Source of the DNA: Halichondria panicea
Taxonomy: Eukaryota > Porifera > Demospongiae > Suberitida > Halichondriidae
NCBI RefSeq assembly: GCF_963675165.1
Contig: NC_087388.1
Coordinates: 2,644,800 to 2,708,799 of the forward strand
Direction: 5' to 3'
Length of the DNA stretch: 64,000 nucleotides
Shown here: piece by piece, positions 33,112 to 44,833 of the stretch
How the letters are laid out: every line of letters begins with the position of its first letter
Position numbering within the stretch: position 1 is the stretch's first letter
Made by a program: the position numbers and the translations under genes
The notes under the pieces: generated by a model
Seen by the model: the letters and a program-made list of their open reading frames with translations, nothing else
What the model was told of the DNA's origin: nothing
The model's database searches: none

Positions 33112-33600
33112 AACCCTGACAGGTGCTGATGCCTCGTGGTTGTTTTGCTGCATGCAGGCATAATTATTATATTCACGGGAAACTCAAAGGGTGGGAAATG
33201 ATCGATCATCATGATTGTTGCTAAAAAGGATGCCAAAAGTCCAGAGTCTAACATTAATGGCTGCATGTTCAGTTGCATCAGTATAATTATATAGAGCCTA
33301 GCAGCTCTCTTCTCACTCTTGCAGCTACCAGCAATATAGCTAGCGTTCTAGTGCAGAAGCTAACTACTATGAGTAGAGTAGCAACACTCCATGGACAAGT
33401 TTTATTCTAAATGGCATTCCAAGTAAGCAAAACTAGAAAACGAGCATTATTTTGAAAATCCAACGTGACTAGAAGCCTAATAGAAAGTCTTTATTGATCC
33501 TTGAGACACACACGAACACATGTATATACTACATATATACCTCGCTTCCTGCGAGTCTTGTTGTGTGGAGGCAGTGCTATGGCAGCCAGGTGAGCAGACT
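33112..33600. mobile_element. truncated copy of the CTGATGCCTC family
   Basis: AGGTGCTGATGCCTCG, AGTCTAACATTAATGGCTGC, TTCTCACTCTTGCAGCTACC and TATACCTCGCTTCCTGC appear in family order. The left end is joined directly to the hAT-like MITE. Confidence 0.6.
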
Positions 33601-34168
33601 CAGAACACATAGAGTACAGCTAGTACTGCATGCAGTGCTAAACCCTCGGCTGTTGTCATAATAATTATAGTCTATGCAGTAATGTTGCAAAATGTTCCAG
33701 GCAGCAGCTTCCCACACTTTCAAGATACCACAGTGATGCCATCTGGCAAGGAGTACTGGTATCTTGGCAGTGGTGAGGGCCCGGCCTATATTATTCAAAG
33801 TAGCATGACGACCGTGACGACCTTCACTGCATGCTACGGCAGCTGAGCACATGCATGTGTGCCACTTTAGCTCCACATTGATGAAAGAATGGGGTCTGCA
33901 TATAGAGGGGCACCAAGATGCAGATCAACAGTGACCCTGATGCATGGTGTTGTCATTCATGCGTAGGCCGAGTGAGGAAATGAACAGCACATCCAGCCAG
34001 GAGGCACCAGACTCATCCTTCGCTCTAGAACTAGAAGCTAGCAACTGAGCAGGCACGAGCTCTGAAATCTGGTGCATCTGCCAGCTGTATAGCTGTATTT
34101 GGTACCTTGATGGTGTCCCATACCACCGTGGTGTGCACTTATCCTTCTGATGGAGGATCAGAAGCTGG
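33601..34168. other. no gene recognised (inside the Roc/COR intron)
   Basis: Short frames only; no splice-bounded ankyrin exon was seen on the minus strand. Confidence 0.35.
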
Positions 34169-34172
34169 TTAA

Positions 34173-35083
34173 GGTTACGATGCAGTGTTTGCTCATGAAT
34201 TATTCATGAGTTTTTATTTTGTTTTTGTGAGAAATAAAGACACTCTTTCTATTATTTTATGTGTCTATACTGTTGCACTGCTCATAAGTAACTATTACAG
34301 CGCTTGCTAGCTATCAGTACGCTAACTAGACGGCACAACTTTACCGCAAAGATCTTGATTTTAGTCGTCAAATATTAGAGAAAGAAAGACTCTAACAAGA
34401 ACTAAACAGTGACCTACCAGCAGTTTATGATATTCCTGAGGGCGGCTCGAAGAGTTCTTGCTCCTATCTATCTACAAACTGAAGAAAAATACCATAGTTT
34501 ACTAGCTAGTCGACTATTTTTCACTACCGTAAGACCTCGATTTAAAGCGACACTTTTTAATAATTACGAAGCCAGAGGTCGCACTTTTGGAGGTTGAAAA
34601 TTATATTGAAGTCCTGGTGTCGCATTTTTAGAGGGTCGCATCTAATTGGAGGTAACTTTACAGAGTCTACTTGCCTCGATTTCAGGCCGCTTAAAAACAC
34701 TGATTCTCCAGTGGGCTACAATCGAGGCTAGGGAGTGGCTACATTTACCTCTATTTAGAACGCGACATTAAAAAATAATTGTCAGTGCAGCTGTCCCACT
34801 TTTAGAGGTCAGAAAATTGCTGAAACTCCTGGGTGTCGCATATTTGGAGGGTCGCCTTAAATCGAGGTCTTACGGTAACTTTCTACTTCTACACGAGCTA
34901 ACTCGATGACTGTTTATTGTTTTCAAGAAATTATTCGAGCCGCCCTGCCCCTTTCCTTGTTAATTGCCTTACTGGCAAAGAGCATGCAATATCTAGCATA
35001 TAAAATGACGACTAGTGTACACAGTCAAAACAGCTTGATTTACTACTGATAATCACTGCGTGGGCGAACACTGCATCGTAACC
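34173..35083. mobile_element. TTAA-flanked MITE (GGTTACG ends), copy 1
   Basis: TTAA at 34169-34172 and 35084-35087 flank inverted ends GGTTACGATGCAGTGTTTG and CGAACACTGCATCGTAACC (19 bp with one mismatch). Sub-terminal inverted blocks GAGGGCGGCTCGAAG and TCGAGCCGCCCTG follow. The TTAA duplication fits piggyBac or Kolobok types. Copy 2 is at 61595-62204. Confidence 0.8.
34525..34877. mobile_element. nested MITE with 27 bp inverted ends
   Basis: TACCGTAAGACCTCGATTTA starts it and TAAATCGAGGTCTTACGGTA ends it (26/27 match). It lies wholly inside the TTAA MITE and itself contains a TAGCCTCGATTTCAGGCCG hairpin (34673-34730), so three insertions are stacked. Confidence 0.82.
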
Positions 35084-35889
35084 TTAAGCAGCAACTAGCA
35101 GGAGCGTCAATAGAGGCATGCGAAAACAGAGTTTTAATGGTGCATGAGACATGCACTGTGGACTTGAGCAAAGTCAGCAAAGAAGAGTCAGCTAAGAAGC
35201 CTTCTAAGACAACAAGCCACAATCATAATTCCGATCCGCCGAGATTTTGTTTGGGTTCTTATTCGAGACTTTCTGTGGCAGAGGTGTTGGTGATGGTTGA
35301 CGTCGGGGAAAAGGAGCTCTACTCTGGTGGATGTGTATAGGCTTTGATACTCGGCATGAAGTCTTGGCAGATGCTGAGGGACGTCGGGCACACAGTCGTA
35401 GACCGGGCTAAATCAGAGCCGGGACGGTCGCACTTAAATCTAACTTCTTTGTGTGTCGACCATTTGCAATAGATGTCTTTACCAGCTTAATACACATTGA
35501 CCCAGCTTTCTTATGTGACGATTATTATGACATCTTAATTATTTTACTTACTAGTTTACTGGAAATGGGCAAAACACCTTCGTTTTCGCGATAGTTTTTT
35601 GTATGAATCAACAAATATAAAATATAATTTATGGTTATCATGCACACTCGAGGTGTGCGCTACACACCCTCGGATATCGTGATACATCCCTCATGCCTGT
35701 GATTATTTGTCAAATCAGCATGGCTGCCAGATGGACTGCTATATCGAAGACAGTCCCAATTAATAGTACAATCTTCTCGTTGCTTCATTAATACGCTTTT
35801 ACTAGCCTCTTAAAATCAACCCTCAGCTTAAACCGTATGCATGTTTATCAAGCTTTCTCGTTCATAATTATAGGCCCCACTATTTTTCT

Positions 35890-36060
35890 CGATAATTATG
35901 CCTCAAGGCGAGGAATACGGTAAAGCTGACTGCATGTGTGTGTGTGTGTGTGTCTGTGTGTGTCTGTATGTGTCTGCAGCTGTAACTGCTCAATGGCGAC
36001 GAAAACTAACAGGCTTCTAGCAAAGTTTTTGATTCGTGGATTTGCAAACTAAACCTACAT
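35890..36060. repeat. inverted partial copy of the CTGATGCCTC family
   Basis: TATGCCTCAAGGCGAGGAATACGG, a TGTGTG run, then GATTCGTGGATTTGCAAA match the right end of the family in reverse orientation. Confidence 0.5.
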
Positions 36061-37057
36061 TGTAGGCTCAGAATCAGAGGAGGTCCGACACGATCACATG
36101 ATCCAGTTTTTAATTACCTTCTTGCTACATTCTTGCATTCATTTTCATGCATTTCCATGAAAGTTTGGCTCTAGACCTTTCATATAATCGATAGGTATTT
36201 CAGCCGTTTAGAATACAGAGAAGCTATAAAAACTTTACACCTGGCTACTTGTGTACAATATTATATATGTAGTGCAAAAAAACTATTTTTTTTCCTTCTG
36301 TATTGCACAGATATCATAAACTAACTACAGTACTAGATCTACACTGAACTAAAGAGCGACTTAGATTCGAAGCTAAGTGCGTAATTCACATCACTTCCTG
36401 TCGTACCTCCTCTGGCTCAGAATCATTCGTAGCATTATCTGTTTGTACAAAGTTTATATTTTTGGACAAAGTTTCTATTGCACTATTATTTTTCAGCTTT
36501 TTGTTAGCTACAAGAGTCAGAAAAGAGCTGCAAAGATGTATACTGCTAGATAGGGAAGTGCACATTATGCGGTGGAAGACACACAGTTATCCTTTTATCA
36601 ATACTGTATTTGTATGCTAATTAACTGTGCATGCTCTTGAACGGGGACATAGGAATAGAATTTTGGGGAGGTAGAAGAGCATAATGTGTTCCTCCCTACT
36701 TCCAGAATGGTGAACTTGAGCTCTTTGCAGATTCACTTAATTGACAGAAAATTCACACAACTTCCTATCATTATTGCCGAACAGGAAGCGAGGCGAATAA
36801 TCGTACTACGTGATTCTGGCCCATGTGAATGTATTTATATGTCTGTAACGGATATGGGTGGGGCACCCCTGGGAGCGTTCACGTGACCCTACTTTGGAGG
36901 CAATAAAAGAAGCAAACTATGTACATGGGCGTGACCACCTTGTACTGCAACTCTGCAAGCCACCGTGCACTCTCTGTATAGGTCACACTTGTGATATGAC
37001 ATTGCAGTACTTCCTTACCATCATATGTACATGGAATTCAATTTGCCATTGTCACAC
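36061..37057. other. no gene recognised (intron of the Roc/COR gene)
   Basis: AT-rich, short frames, no ankyrin exon found. Confidence 0.35.
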
Positions 37058-37636
37058 TAGCCTCCTTCACCGGCCTTCATAGAAAAGAAGGCCTGCTATC
37101 GACTGCTTGCGCATGCGCAAAATTATTGGATATTTTTTCCCGTAAAATTTCTTATAATACTGGATTCACAGAGAAAATATCCTAAAAGTCATACACAGAG
37201 CTATATAGCTAGCTAGCTAGAGACAGAGCTGTGTAGGTTTGTTGTACATGCAGCTATTTTCTTCTGATAGAATCAGTAGCAGTAGTATAGTAGACTTTCA
37301 CCAAAGTTAGTGTTAAATGGGTGTGGCCTGTCCATACACTCCGTTCAGACAATCGTCATCCACACTGTTGCAGGCTGTGAGTCTTTTGTTAACATAGCAG
37401 GCTCAGGGTAGCTATCAGAGAATGCTATCCGATGGGCTAGATACCTTCAAGCGAACTTTCTATCTACTTCCTTCAATCCACTTCCGTTCGTTGTGATGTC
37501 ATAGTTTTCTGAGCATATACGATGTTATCCAAAGCCCCCAGATACTGGGGGGATATTAGCGCATGCATGCGCAAGCAGTCGATACCAGGCCCACTTCCAT
37601 AAGTGAAGTGGGAAGTGCGGCCTGAGATCGAGGCTA
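37058..37636. mobile_element. full-length 579 bp element of the TAGCCTCG hairpin family
   Basis: Both ends carry the TAGCCT...CAGGCC hairpin followed by TCGACTGCTTGCGCATGCGC, so the terminal inverted repeats are about 75 bp and each folds on itself. The inner part (GTGTGGCCTGTCCATA, ACACTGTTGCAGGCTGTGAG) matches 39833-40402 in reverse orientation. The many 50-110 bp hairpins elsewhere look like internally deleted forms. Confidence 0.78.
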
Positions 37637-37879
37637 TTGTCACACATGAACATTTATTCAACATGCAAAGTAAAGTTAATGATCTCTTAAAATTTTAGCG
37701 CAGCAATACAATTATAGCAGAGGGCAGCTTGCAACATTCATTATGTGTTGTACGTACATGTACGCCAAACGCAGGCATTGATGATTAATCTTCTTTGCTA
37801 TGTTACTACATGTACTCTGATTAACAGTCACAACTTCAAACAGGCTACTAGTGTATACACATGTAGTTATAAGACTTAC

Positions 37880-37981
37880 CAACACACCCAATGTAGTGGG
37901 GTATATCCGTTATTGTCAGTACAACCAACAATACAATTTTTCTCTTCAATGAGGTACTTCACGGCCTTCACACTTCCACCC
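37880..37981 (-). CDS. ankyrin-repeat exon of the Roc/COR gene
   Basis: A 102-base exon between a TATACACAG acceptor and a TTG/GTAAGT donor. It encodes one ankyrin repeat (GGSVKAVKYLIEE, NNGYTPLHWVC). Phase 2 at both ends matches the terminal exon at 32465, so splicing keeps the frame (TG/G forms Trp). Confidence 0.75.
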
Positions 37982-38249
37982 CTGTGTATAGATAGTATAA
38001 AGTGAATGCAGGTAGTTTTTATAAGAAAAAAATGGTTGATCACGTCACAGTACACACTATGCATCATAATTGTCATGGGATTCCATACATGTAGTACATG
38101 CATGCATGTATGTATAAGTATTATTTTTGGATAAGGTAAGACACATTCAAATTAATATAATCATAATACATTAGCTATAAAAAATTTCCTGCTATACGGT
38201 AGTTGTTACAAAAATTGAATGATAATAATAACACACAGTAACATTATAC

Positions 38250-38351
38250 CAGGAGCTGGTGTGTAGTAGGGTCCACCCGCAATCATTGGTCATGTTCACA
38301 TTACAGCTTCGTTCCTCAATAAAATACCTCACAATATGTAATTGATCATAC
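38250..38351 (-). CDS. ankyrin-repeat exon of the Roc/COR gene
   Basis: 102 bases with a CATTTAAATGCAG-like acceptor and a CTG/GTATAA donor. It reads QLHIVRYFIEERSCNV and CGWTLLHTSSW, one ankyrin repeat in the same phase. The acceptor region (ATTGATCATACCTGCATTTA) is duplicated in tandem just upstream (38341-38399), giving two candidate splice acceptors. Confidence 0.72.
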
Positions 38352-38762
38352 CTGCATTTAGAAGGAAATTTTAAATTGATTGATCATACCTGCATTTAGC
38401 AGACACAGCCTATAATTACAAAGCAAAGAGAAATGGCACTCCTGCAACCCAGTATCATGTCTATCGATCTTTCTAAATTGGCTAAGGTAGTACGTAGTTA
38501 GTACCTTACTATACTCACTGGGATAAATAATAGTCCATCCATTTTTATTGCAGTGTTGTAATACAACTTTAAAGTTAACAATTTCACTTTGGTTTATGCT
38601 GAATCTGTCATCCATTCACTATTACTATAGTATGACTAAAATAAACTAGACTTCCTTTGAAATAAAACGAGAACGGGCCTGCTTGCCGCTGTGTCAACAT
38701 TCACTAATTATATCTTCTTGAAATTTTAATGTATAACATGATTATAAGGATAATTAACTTAC

Positions 38763-38876
38763 GCACAAGCTGAATGAACAACTGTCCATCCTCCCCTTGA
38801 GCTTCCTCCAAACTGGTTGTAAACATTACATTGCTTCCTTTCAACCAGGTACTTCACAATATTCAAATGCCCACTC
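38763..38876 (-). CDS. ankyrin-repeat exon of the Roc/COR gene
   Basis: 114 bases between TTTTATAG and GTAAGT. It encodes SGHLNIVKYLVERKQCNVYN and GGWTVVHSACA, an ankyrin repeat with a short loop insertion (GGSSR). Same phase as the neighbours. Confidence 0.72.
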
Positions 38877-38913
38877 CTATAAAACAAGCAGAACAATGGT
38901 GAAGTGACCAAAT

Positions 38914-39179
38914 AAAGCTAGTATTCACCGAGAACTCCACAGCAATAGTATAATAGTATAGTTAAGAGTGCTGTTCATCTCTTATTGCACGAGTAACCAT
39001 ACTATTGTGATACGGGATTAATTTCTGAGCACTCTCCAGTCACTATAAAGCTAGTATTCACCGAGAACTCCACAGCAATAATAGTATGGTTAAGAGTGCA
39101 TGCTATTCATCTTTGATTGCACGAGTAACCATACTATTGTGATACAGGATTAATTTCTGTGCACTCTCCAGTCACTAAT
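38914..39179. repeat. 133 bp tandem duplication
   Basis: AAAGCTAGTATTCACCGAG to CTCTCCAGTCACTA occurs twice, at 38914 and 39047. Each unit carries the GCACGAGTAACCATACTATT palindrome head of the 19010 family. Confidence 0.8.
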
Positions 39180-39832
39180 AGCACATCACAAAGATTATGC
39201 ATGGTATTCCTAAACTACGAGCCCCACCCCCAGCCCAAGCTTATCAGTTCTGTACTGCCGGCTAGAGCTAGCAAAGAACAACTTGCTACACCAAAAAGAC
39301 GCAAGAGTCTACTGAATGGGCAGTAAACAATTTCGAGATTTGAAACATGGCTGCAGGATAGAAACAGAAGCCAGGAGGACGAAGTTGACAATTAATGCCT
39401 AGAAGACCTGCTTTTGACAATGGACCTAAAATCATTGGCTCTCAGTGTTCCCCGTAGAGACAAGAAAACTTACTGGTGAACCCTACCATCAACCCAATAA
39501 GCGCTATAGAAACTGGTAGTGAAAAACTTAACAGCCATAGCTATAGATATTAAACTAGGGTGACGCAAGCGCCATGGGGCAAGCGACGCATCCAACTCTG
39601 CTGGAAGAGATTGTGCAAATGACACCACATCTTGTGGCAGGTTGCCTGTGTATCCATATTGCCCAAGTGGTAATCGATAGATGCATTATTGGCATGACTG
39701 CAGATATAAACATCTCCTCCCATGGTAAAAGCTCTGTCTTTGTCAATAAATGCCCATGTATGGGCGTGGCACTGTGGGTGGAGCTGAATTAGCACGTGGA
39801 ACCAGTTGCAAGCATGGCAGCATAGAATATAG
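39180..39832. other. no gene recognised
   Basis: Short frames on both strands around 39550-39940 overlap one another and run into the hairpin element; none is convincing. Confidence 0.35.
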
Positions 39833-40402
39833 TAGCCTCGATCCCAGGCCGCTCTTCCTCGAAGAGAGGGCCTGGTATCGACTGTTTGCGCATGCGCCAC
39901 ATAATCCCCAGAAACTGGGGACTCCGGATATCATCGTATAATGCTCAGTAAAACCATGACGTCACAACGAAAGGAAGTGGATTGAAGAAAGTGGAGAAGA
40001 AGGTTTCTAGCCCGTGTGATAGCATTCTAATAGCTACCCTTAGCCTGCTATGTTAACAAAGAACTCACAGTCTGCAACAGTGTGGATGGCAATCGTCTGA
40101 ACGCAGGGAAGGCTGACAATAGCTTATATGGACAGGCCACGCCCATCTAACACTAACCTTGGTGAAAGTCTACATATAGACTCTATCAGAAGAAATAGCA
40201 TGCTGTAACCAAACGTACAGCTCTGTCTCTAGCTAGCTAGCTATATAGCTCTGTGTATGTAGTGTTCTTTGTGTGTATATGTTATTCAGGATATTTTTCG
40301 CGGTAAAATGTCAGTTTAATGGAAACATTACGGGGAAATTATGCATAGTTTTGCGCATGCGCAAACAGTCAGTAGCAGGCCTCCTTTTTGAGGCCGAGGC
40401 TA
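39833..40402. mobile_element. second full-length hairpin-family element (inverted to 37058)
   Basis: It starts TAGCCTCGATCCCAGGCCG and ends GAGGCCGAGGCTA, with the body in reverse orientation to the 37058 copy. The two copies flank the ankyrin exons at 37.9-38.9 kb as a 570 bp inverted pair. Confidence 0.78.
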
Positions 40403-41206
40403 AGAATATAGATGCTTTTTATGATGGCAGAGAGAGAGATATACCAGCACAGAGGGAGAAACACCACTCCTATGACTTAAGATATAAGCTGAGAGCTGTG
40501 GCAGCAGCCAAAAAGAGCATAAACTGCTGCTGTGCAAGAGTTTGGAGTAGACTCAACAATGAACGCCCGTTTCGAATAAGCGCCCATCTCGTTTAAACGC
40601 CCCCTCTACAGACTTCGATATGAAATAAACGCCCAGGCGTAAATACAGTATATGTTAGGCAAACGCCAGAACCCTTTGAGTTAGTAATACCTTCACTCAG
40701 GCTGTGTGCCCTGTAAAAAGCAAGACTCTTTTCAGCTGTTTCTGAGAATCTTTCCTGTTGCTCCTTATTGCTAATCTTTCTTTGTTGTCGCTATTCATTT
40801 CTTTATTCTTTATTCCCGTAACTATTAAACATACATCCTCTATTCCTTTATTGACTCACATAGAAATTGGTAAAGGATCACGAGTCCCAAAAGCAAATAT
40901 CGTATGCCGGCCCATGACATACAGGGGGGGGCAATTGAAAGAAATATTTTTACAAAAAAAAAGTTAACTGTTTTTTTCAAGCCCAATCAGACAGTGTAGC
41001 TTTTCTGGTCATGGGTTGATTGATGACTATATCAATATAAAAGCACCGCAGGTGCTGATGCCTCAGTGGAGGGGCGCCAAAGCTACATAACACTAGAGCA
41101 CTAAAGTGTAAACCCTCGGCTGGCTGGTGACATGATTAAGAGAAACCAGAAGAGTGATATAATGCAGTGCATGTAGTGATGTATGACTGAGCTGTCTAGC
41201 ATGCAC
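40403..41206. repeat. mixed repeat remnants
   Basis: It holds the GCGCCCATCTCGTTTAAACG motif (near 40578). A stretch at 40868-40925 matches the flanks of the 53280 element without the element. A solo GCACCGCAGGTGCTGATGCCTC end lies at 41043. Confidence 0.5.
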
Positions 41207-41815
41207 CAGGGGCGTAGCCAGACTTTTGAGACAGGGGTTTCTTCAGAACAATCAGCGGCGCGATAGCGCCGCGAAATTTTTTGTGGCCACGCCCACTTCC
41301 GGTACCACACCCTCTTGATTGGGGCACACCTACTGCTTATTGACTATTGTTCATGACTTTTTTACATGTTTGTGAGAAGCTAGCTAGCTATAGACGTAAC
41401 ATACTAGGCATGCAGGTGCCAATTGTGTATTGCTAGTCTAGCTGAGCAACAATTAAATGTCATTTACCTGAGAGGTTTCATGTGGCTGAGATTGTTCTAA
41501 ACTTGTACACTTCCTGAATAAAGTTGTGCTTAGAGCTGAGTCTGAGAATACTGGAGCATTGAGGATTGATACTAGATCTAGGACTTAAGTCTTGGTCTTC
41601 TTTGTTTGAGGTAGCTAGCTAGCTGAGACTAACTAGCTGAGACAAAGCCAAAGTGAAACGCTTCACGGTGCTGCTCTGATTATTGATTTGCAGCCACGTG
41701 TGAAAAGATGGGCAGGGCTGCATGATTTCAATTATAGGGGAGCCCTGCCCAATTTTCTCAGCAGCTCCTGGGGGGGTTTCTGGGCAACCAGGAAACAATG
41801 GTAGCTACGCCCCTG
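41207..41815. mobile_element. hAT-like MITE with 5 bp TGCAC duplication
   Basis: Ends CAGGGGCGTAGCCAG and CTACGCCCCTG are inverted and flanked by exact TGCAC at 41202-41206 and 41816-41820. The end sequence is of the common hAT-like type, though the target duplication is shorter than the usual 8 bp. Internal arms (AGACAGGGGTTTC and the GGGCAACC side) are imperfect. Confidence 0.72.
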
Positions 41816-41849
41816 TGCACTGCAACTCAGGAGCAATAAAACAGATGCT

Positions 41850-42265
41850 GAGTTTTAGTGGTACATAGATATATGTACTGTGGATCACAGCAAAGAAGCT
41901 TGGAGTCTCAGAGAAGTACTGTATGGCTCCTGGAGTAGGACCTAGCAGTGTGCTACAGAGACAGCAAGCCAGACACAATTCTATTTTAGCGACCCTTTTC
42001 CATTGTTCCTGGTAAGGGATCATTTCAGCTGTAAATACGTAGGGTACCTCGAATAAAGGCCGTGTGTAGTAATAGCTAAGCTGCCAACGTGTAAGTTTAG
42101 CATTTGCTCGCTTTTATTCGACAACGAAGCATTAACATCAAAATCTTTCAAATTTAAAACTACTACCTTGTTGTGTTGAGGCTATCCATGGCATAAACAC
42201 AGTGCCATCGCATCCAGGTGAGTAGACTCAGAATACAAACAGACAGACAGACTGACTGACTACTA
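41850..42265. repeat. inverted copy of the 17785 repeat
   Basis: GAGTTTTAGTGGTACAT, GATCACAGCAAAGAAGC, CCATTGTTCCTGGTA and GCTGCCAACGTGTAAGT appear in the reverse order and strand of 17785-18230. Confidence 0.6.
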
Positions 42266-43139
42266 TAACCCAGTGGCGTGTACAATGGGGGGCTTTGGGG
42301 GCTTGAGCATCCCCCTGTCCTCCCAGACAACCATGAAACTAATCCTATCACTCAGTAGCTAGCTAGCTAACGGTGCAGCTCCAGAGCTAGAGGTACGTGC
42401 AGCGATTACATGTACAAGTCATGACCACGCCCAATTGAGCATGCGCAACCAGCATTGCAATGTTGTTATTAGCCTCGATTCAAGGCTGATTTTAATCCGC
42501 CTGGAATCGAGGCTATGTTGTTATGTAATGCATAATAGCTGATCAAGATCCTCTGCACTCTCCCAGTCACCTCTTGCTCCACTGAGAGATACTGAGAAGC
42601 AGTGACTAACACTAGATTGACTGGACATCTCCATTGCAGTGATTGACCAGTTTGCTAGGATGTACCCCAGGAGAATAGTGCATGGAGATCCTACAAGATG
42701 ACTGACTCATAATTATGTCTTATTATCACGCTATGCATGTATTAGATCCCGTTTGAGTGTATTTAGCAGGGAACTATGAGCTACAGTACCGGTACTATAG
42801 ATTGCTCTAGGCTACAAACTACAACATTACATTGTATTGTCATTTACAAGAAGATACACATAGTAGCTAGATGCTTTGTCTAGTAACATGACTAGAATGG
42901 AGCTCTAGAGTATTTTTGGCTTTGTTTGAGAGTAGTAAAAGTCGCTCGTTTCCAGTGTGCTGTACTTTTTTGATGCAAGGGTGCATGGGGAGGAGCTAAA
43001 AGACACGCCGAAATAAATGCGGGGGCGTAAAATCGCGCGCGTAACGGCCCCATTTTTTTCTGTGCTCTTGTGCACCCTCCTGCTTCAATCTCTAGAAACG
43101 CCCCTGTAACCCGTGGCGCCGCGGCGCGCCTTGGGTTAA
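42266..43139. other. no gene recognised; one hairpin-family copy at 42470-42514
   Basis: The hairpin reads TAGCCTCGATTCAAGGC to GGAATCGAGGCTA. A GCGCGCG-rich patch near 43030-43130 resembles a worn hAT-like end (ACGCCCCTG). Confidence 0.4.
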
Positions 43140-43660
43140 TAAACTACTAATAGCTTTTTATACGCACATTATAATTATTATCATCAGAATGTAATTCTGT
43201 TATCATGATGAACATTTTTGCATTATGTAGAATTCAGGAATCGCAGGGAAACTCAAATAGTGGGTAGTGATCGACCATGATTGTTGTTAAAAACGATTGA
43301 TGCCAAAAGTTCAAGTCTAAAATTAATGGCTGCATCATGATCAGCAGAGCCTTGCAACTCTCTTCTCACTCTTGCAGCTCTCTTCTCACTCTTGCAGCTA
43401 CCAATAAGTTAGCGTTCTAGGGCAGAGCTAACTACTAAGTAGAGTAGCAACACTTCATGGGCAAGTTTTTCTACGCACTCTTCGATCGTGCTATTCTGCG
43501 TGCTATGCAATAATAATAATTATTAGCTAACTACTAAGTAGAGTAGCAACACTCCATAGACAAGTTTTTCTACACACTCTTCAATCGTGCTATTCTGCAT
43601 GCTATGCAATAATTACCCATGCACTTCGTTGAAAGTTGCAAAGAATTACACAGAATTCGA
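43140..43660. mobile_element. CTGATGCCTC-family copy with internal tandem duplication
   Basis: GATTGTTGTTAAAAACGATT, AAGTCTAAAATTAATGGCTGC and a doubled TCTTCTCACTCTTGCAGC are present. The TAACTACTAAGTAGAGTAGC unit is duplicated (near 43430 and 43530). Confidence 0.6.
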
Positions 43661-43952
43661 GCTAATCTACAGTGATCACTGCATGGTCTTCTAGCAAGAA
43701 AGAGGGGCACATGACCCTTCATGTGCTATGCACTGGATCTGCCACTGGTATAGTAGTTGCTTACTCCCCTTCATACGTACATGAACATAGTGTCTATAAG
43801 TCTTTGATGTGGCTCTAAAATAGCAATTTGAATGAACCTCCCAGGCCCACCAGAGGACAAAAGCTCTGCTCCCAAACTGTCCTTTATACGGAGGTTCCAC
43901 AGCACTAATTTTAATTTGCTTTCTTGTGGAATTCTTTACATACATGCATGTA

Positions 43953-44428
43953 CAGTGGAACCTCCATAAAACGGACACCATTGGGGAACAGCCTTTTGGC
44001 CGTTATAGAGAGGTGGTCTTCCTTGGGAGGTTTCGATTGCCAGCTATGTGTTTTCTATGAGTCATTTCTTGCTGCAAATGAATCTTGGAGCTTTGCTAAC
44101 TGCTTATTTAGCTCATACAAGCTTTGAAAAGGCTGTAGAGACGAGCTACAGCCAGGTTTTCACGATTGTGCAAATAATGCTATCTCAGCAATAATTTTCT
44201 GCTAATTCTGGGTGTGGCTGTCCGTTCTGGGAGGTTATTTTCCATTGCTAAAGCTAGTTGGGGACTAGAAAGCTGCTCGTTACACGGAGTAGAGAGGTGG
44301 TCGCTCCTGAGAAGTTGCTTTACATTGAATTCATTGTAGTTTCAATCCTTCAATCCGGACCTGAGCTCTTGGCCGTTATATAGCGTGTGGTTGCTCTTTG
44401 GAGGTGGTCGTTAATGGAGGTTCCACTG
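43953..44428. mobile_element. Tc1/mariner-like MITE, copy 1
   Basis: TA-flanked, with ends CAGTGGAACCTCCATAAAACG and its inverse GGAGGTTCCACTG, 476 bp. The inside has no transposase. The inverted copy is at 49883-50341. Confidence 0.82.
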
Positions 44429-44829
44429 TATATAGCATAACGGAATTTTCATTTTAAATTTGTTCTCTTGTCTCTAGCTTTTACTTCGTATTCCTGCTTT
44501 TTTGTACGTTATTTGTCTCGTCCAAAAAATTCAAAAATATTTCCTCAACAGTTGTTGTAGTGGGAAATCATTTTAGGGGGTGATCGTAAAAATTAATGTG
44601 TGTAACATCAAATATCTCTGGAACTTATGGCGCTATAATTTTATATTGCTAATTCAAGGGGGTATACTTTTTGATTAGGGGGTATACTTTTTTTATGGGG
44701 TATACTTTTTCTCAAATGGTATATATATATTTCTTGAGAGGGGTATACTTTATATCATAAGGGAGTATCTTAACCTATATACGCCACGGGCGCCAATTGG
44801 CAAACATTATAATTATTCAACAATTGGCA
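44429..44829. other. no gene; GGGGTATACTTTTT repeats
   Basis: Several GGGGGTATACTTTTT units lie near 44660-44760, and related ones near 45745 and 46450. They flank the piggyBac element, which appears to have landed inside this repeat. Confidence 0.5.
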
Positions 44830-44833
44830 TTAA

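Noticed and set aside
43691-43981. 96-residue minus frame (EPPYKGQFGSRAF)
   Set aside because: The recognisable string is the translated end of the mariner-like MITE and its neighbour fragment.
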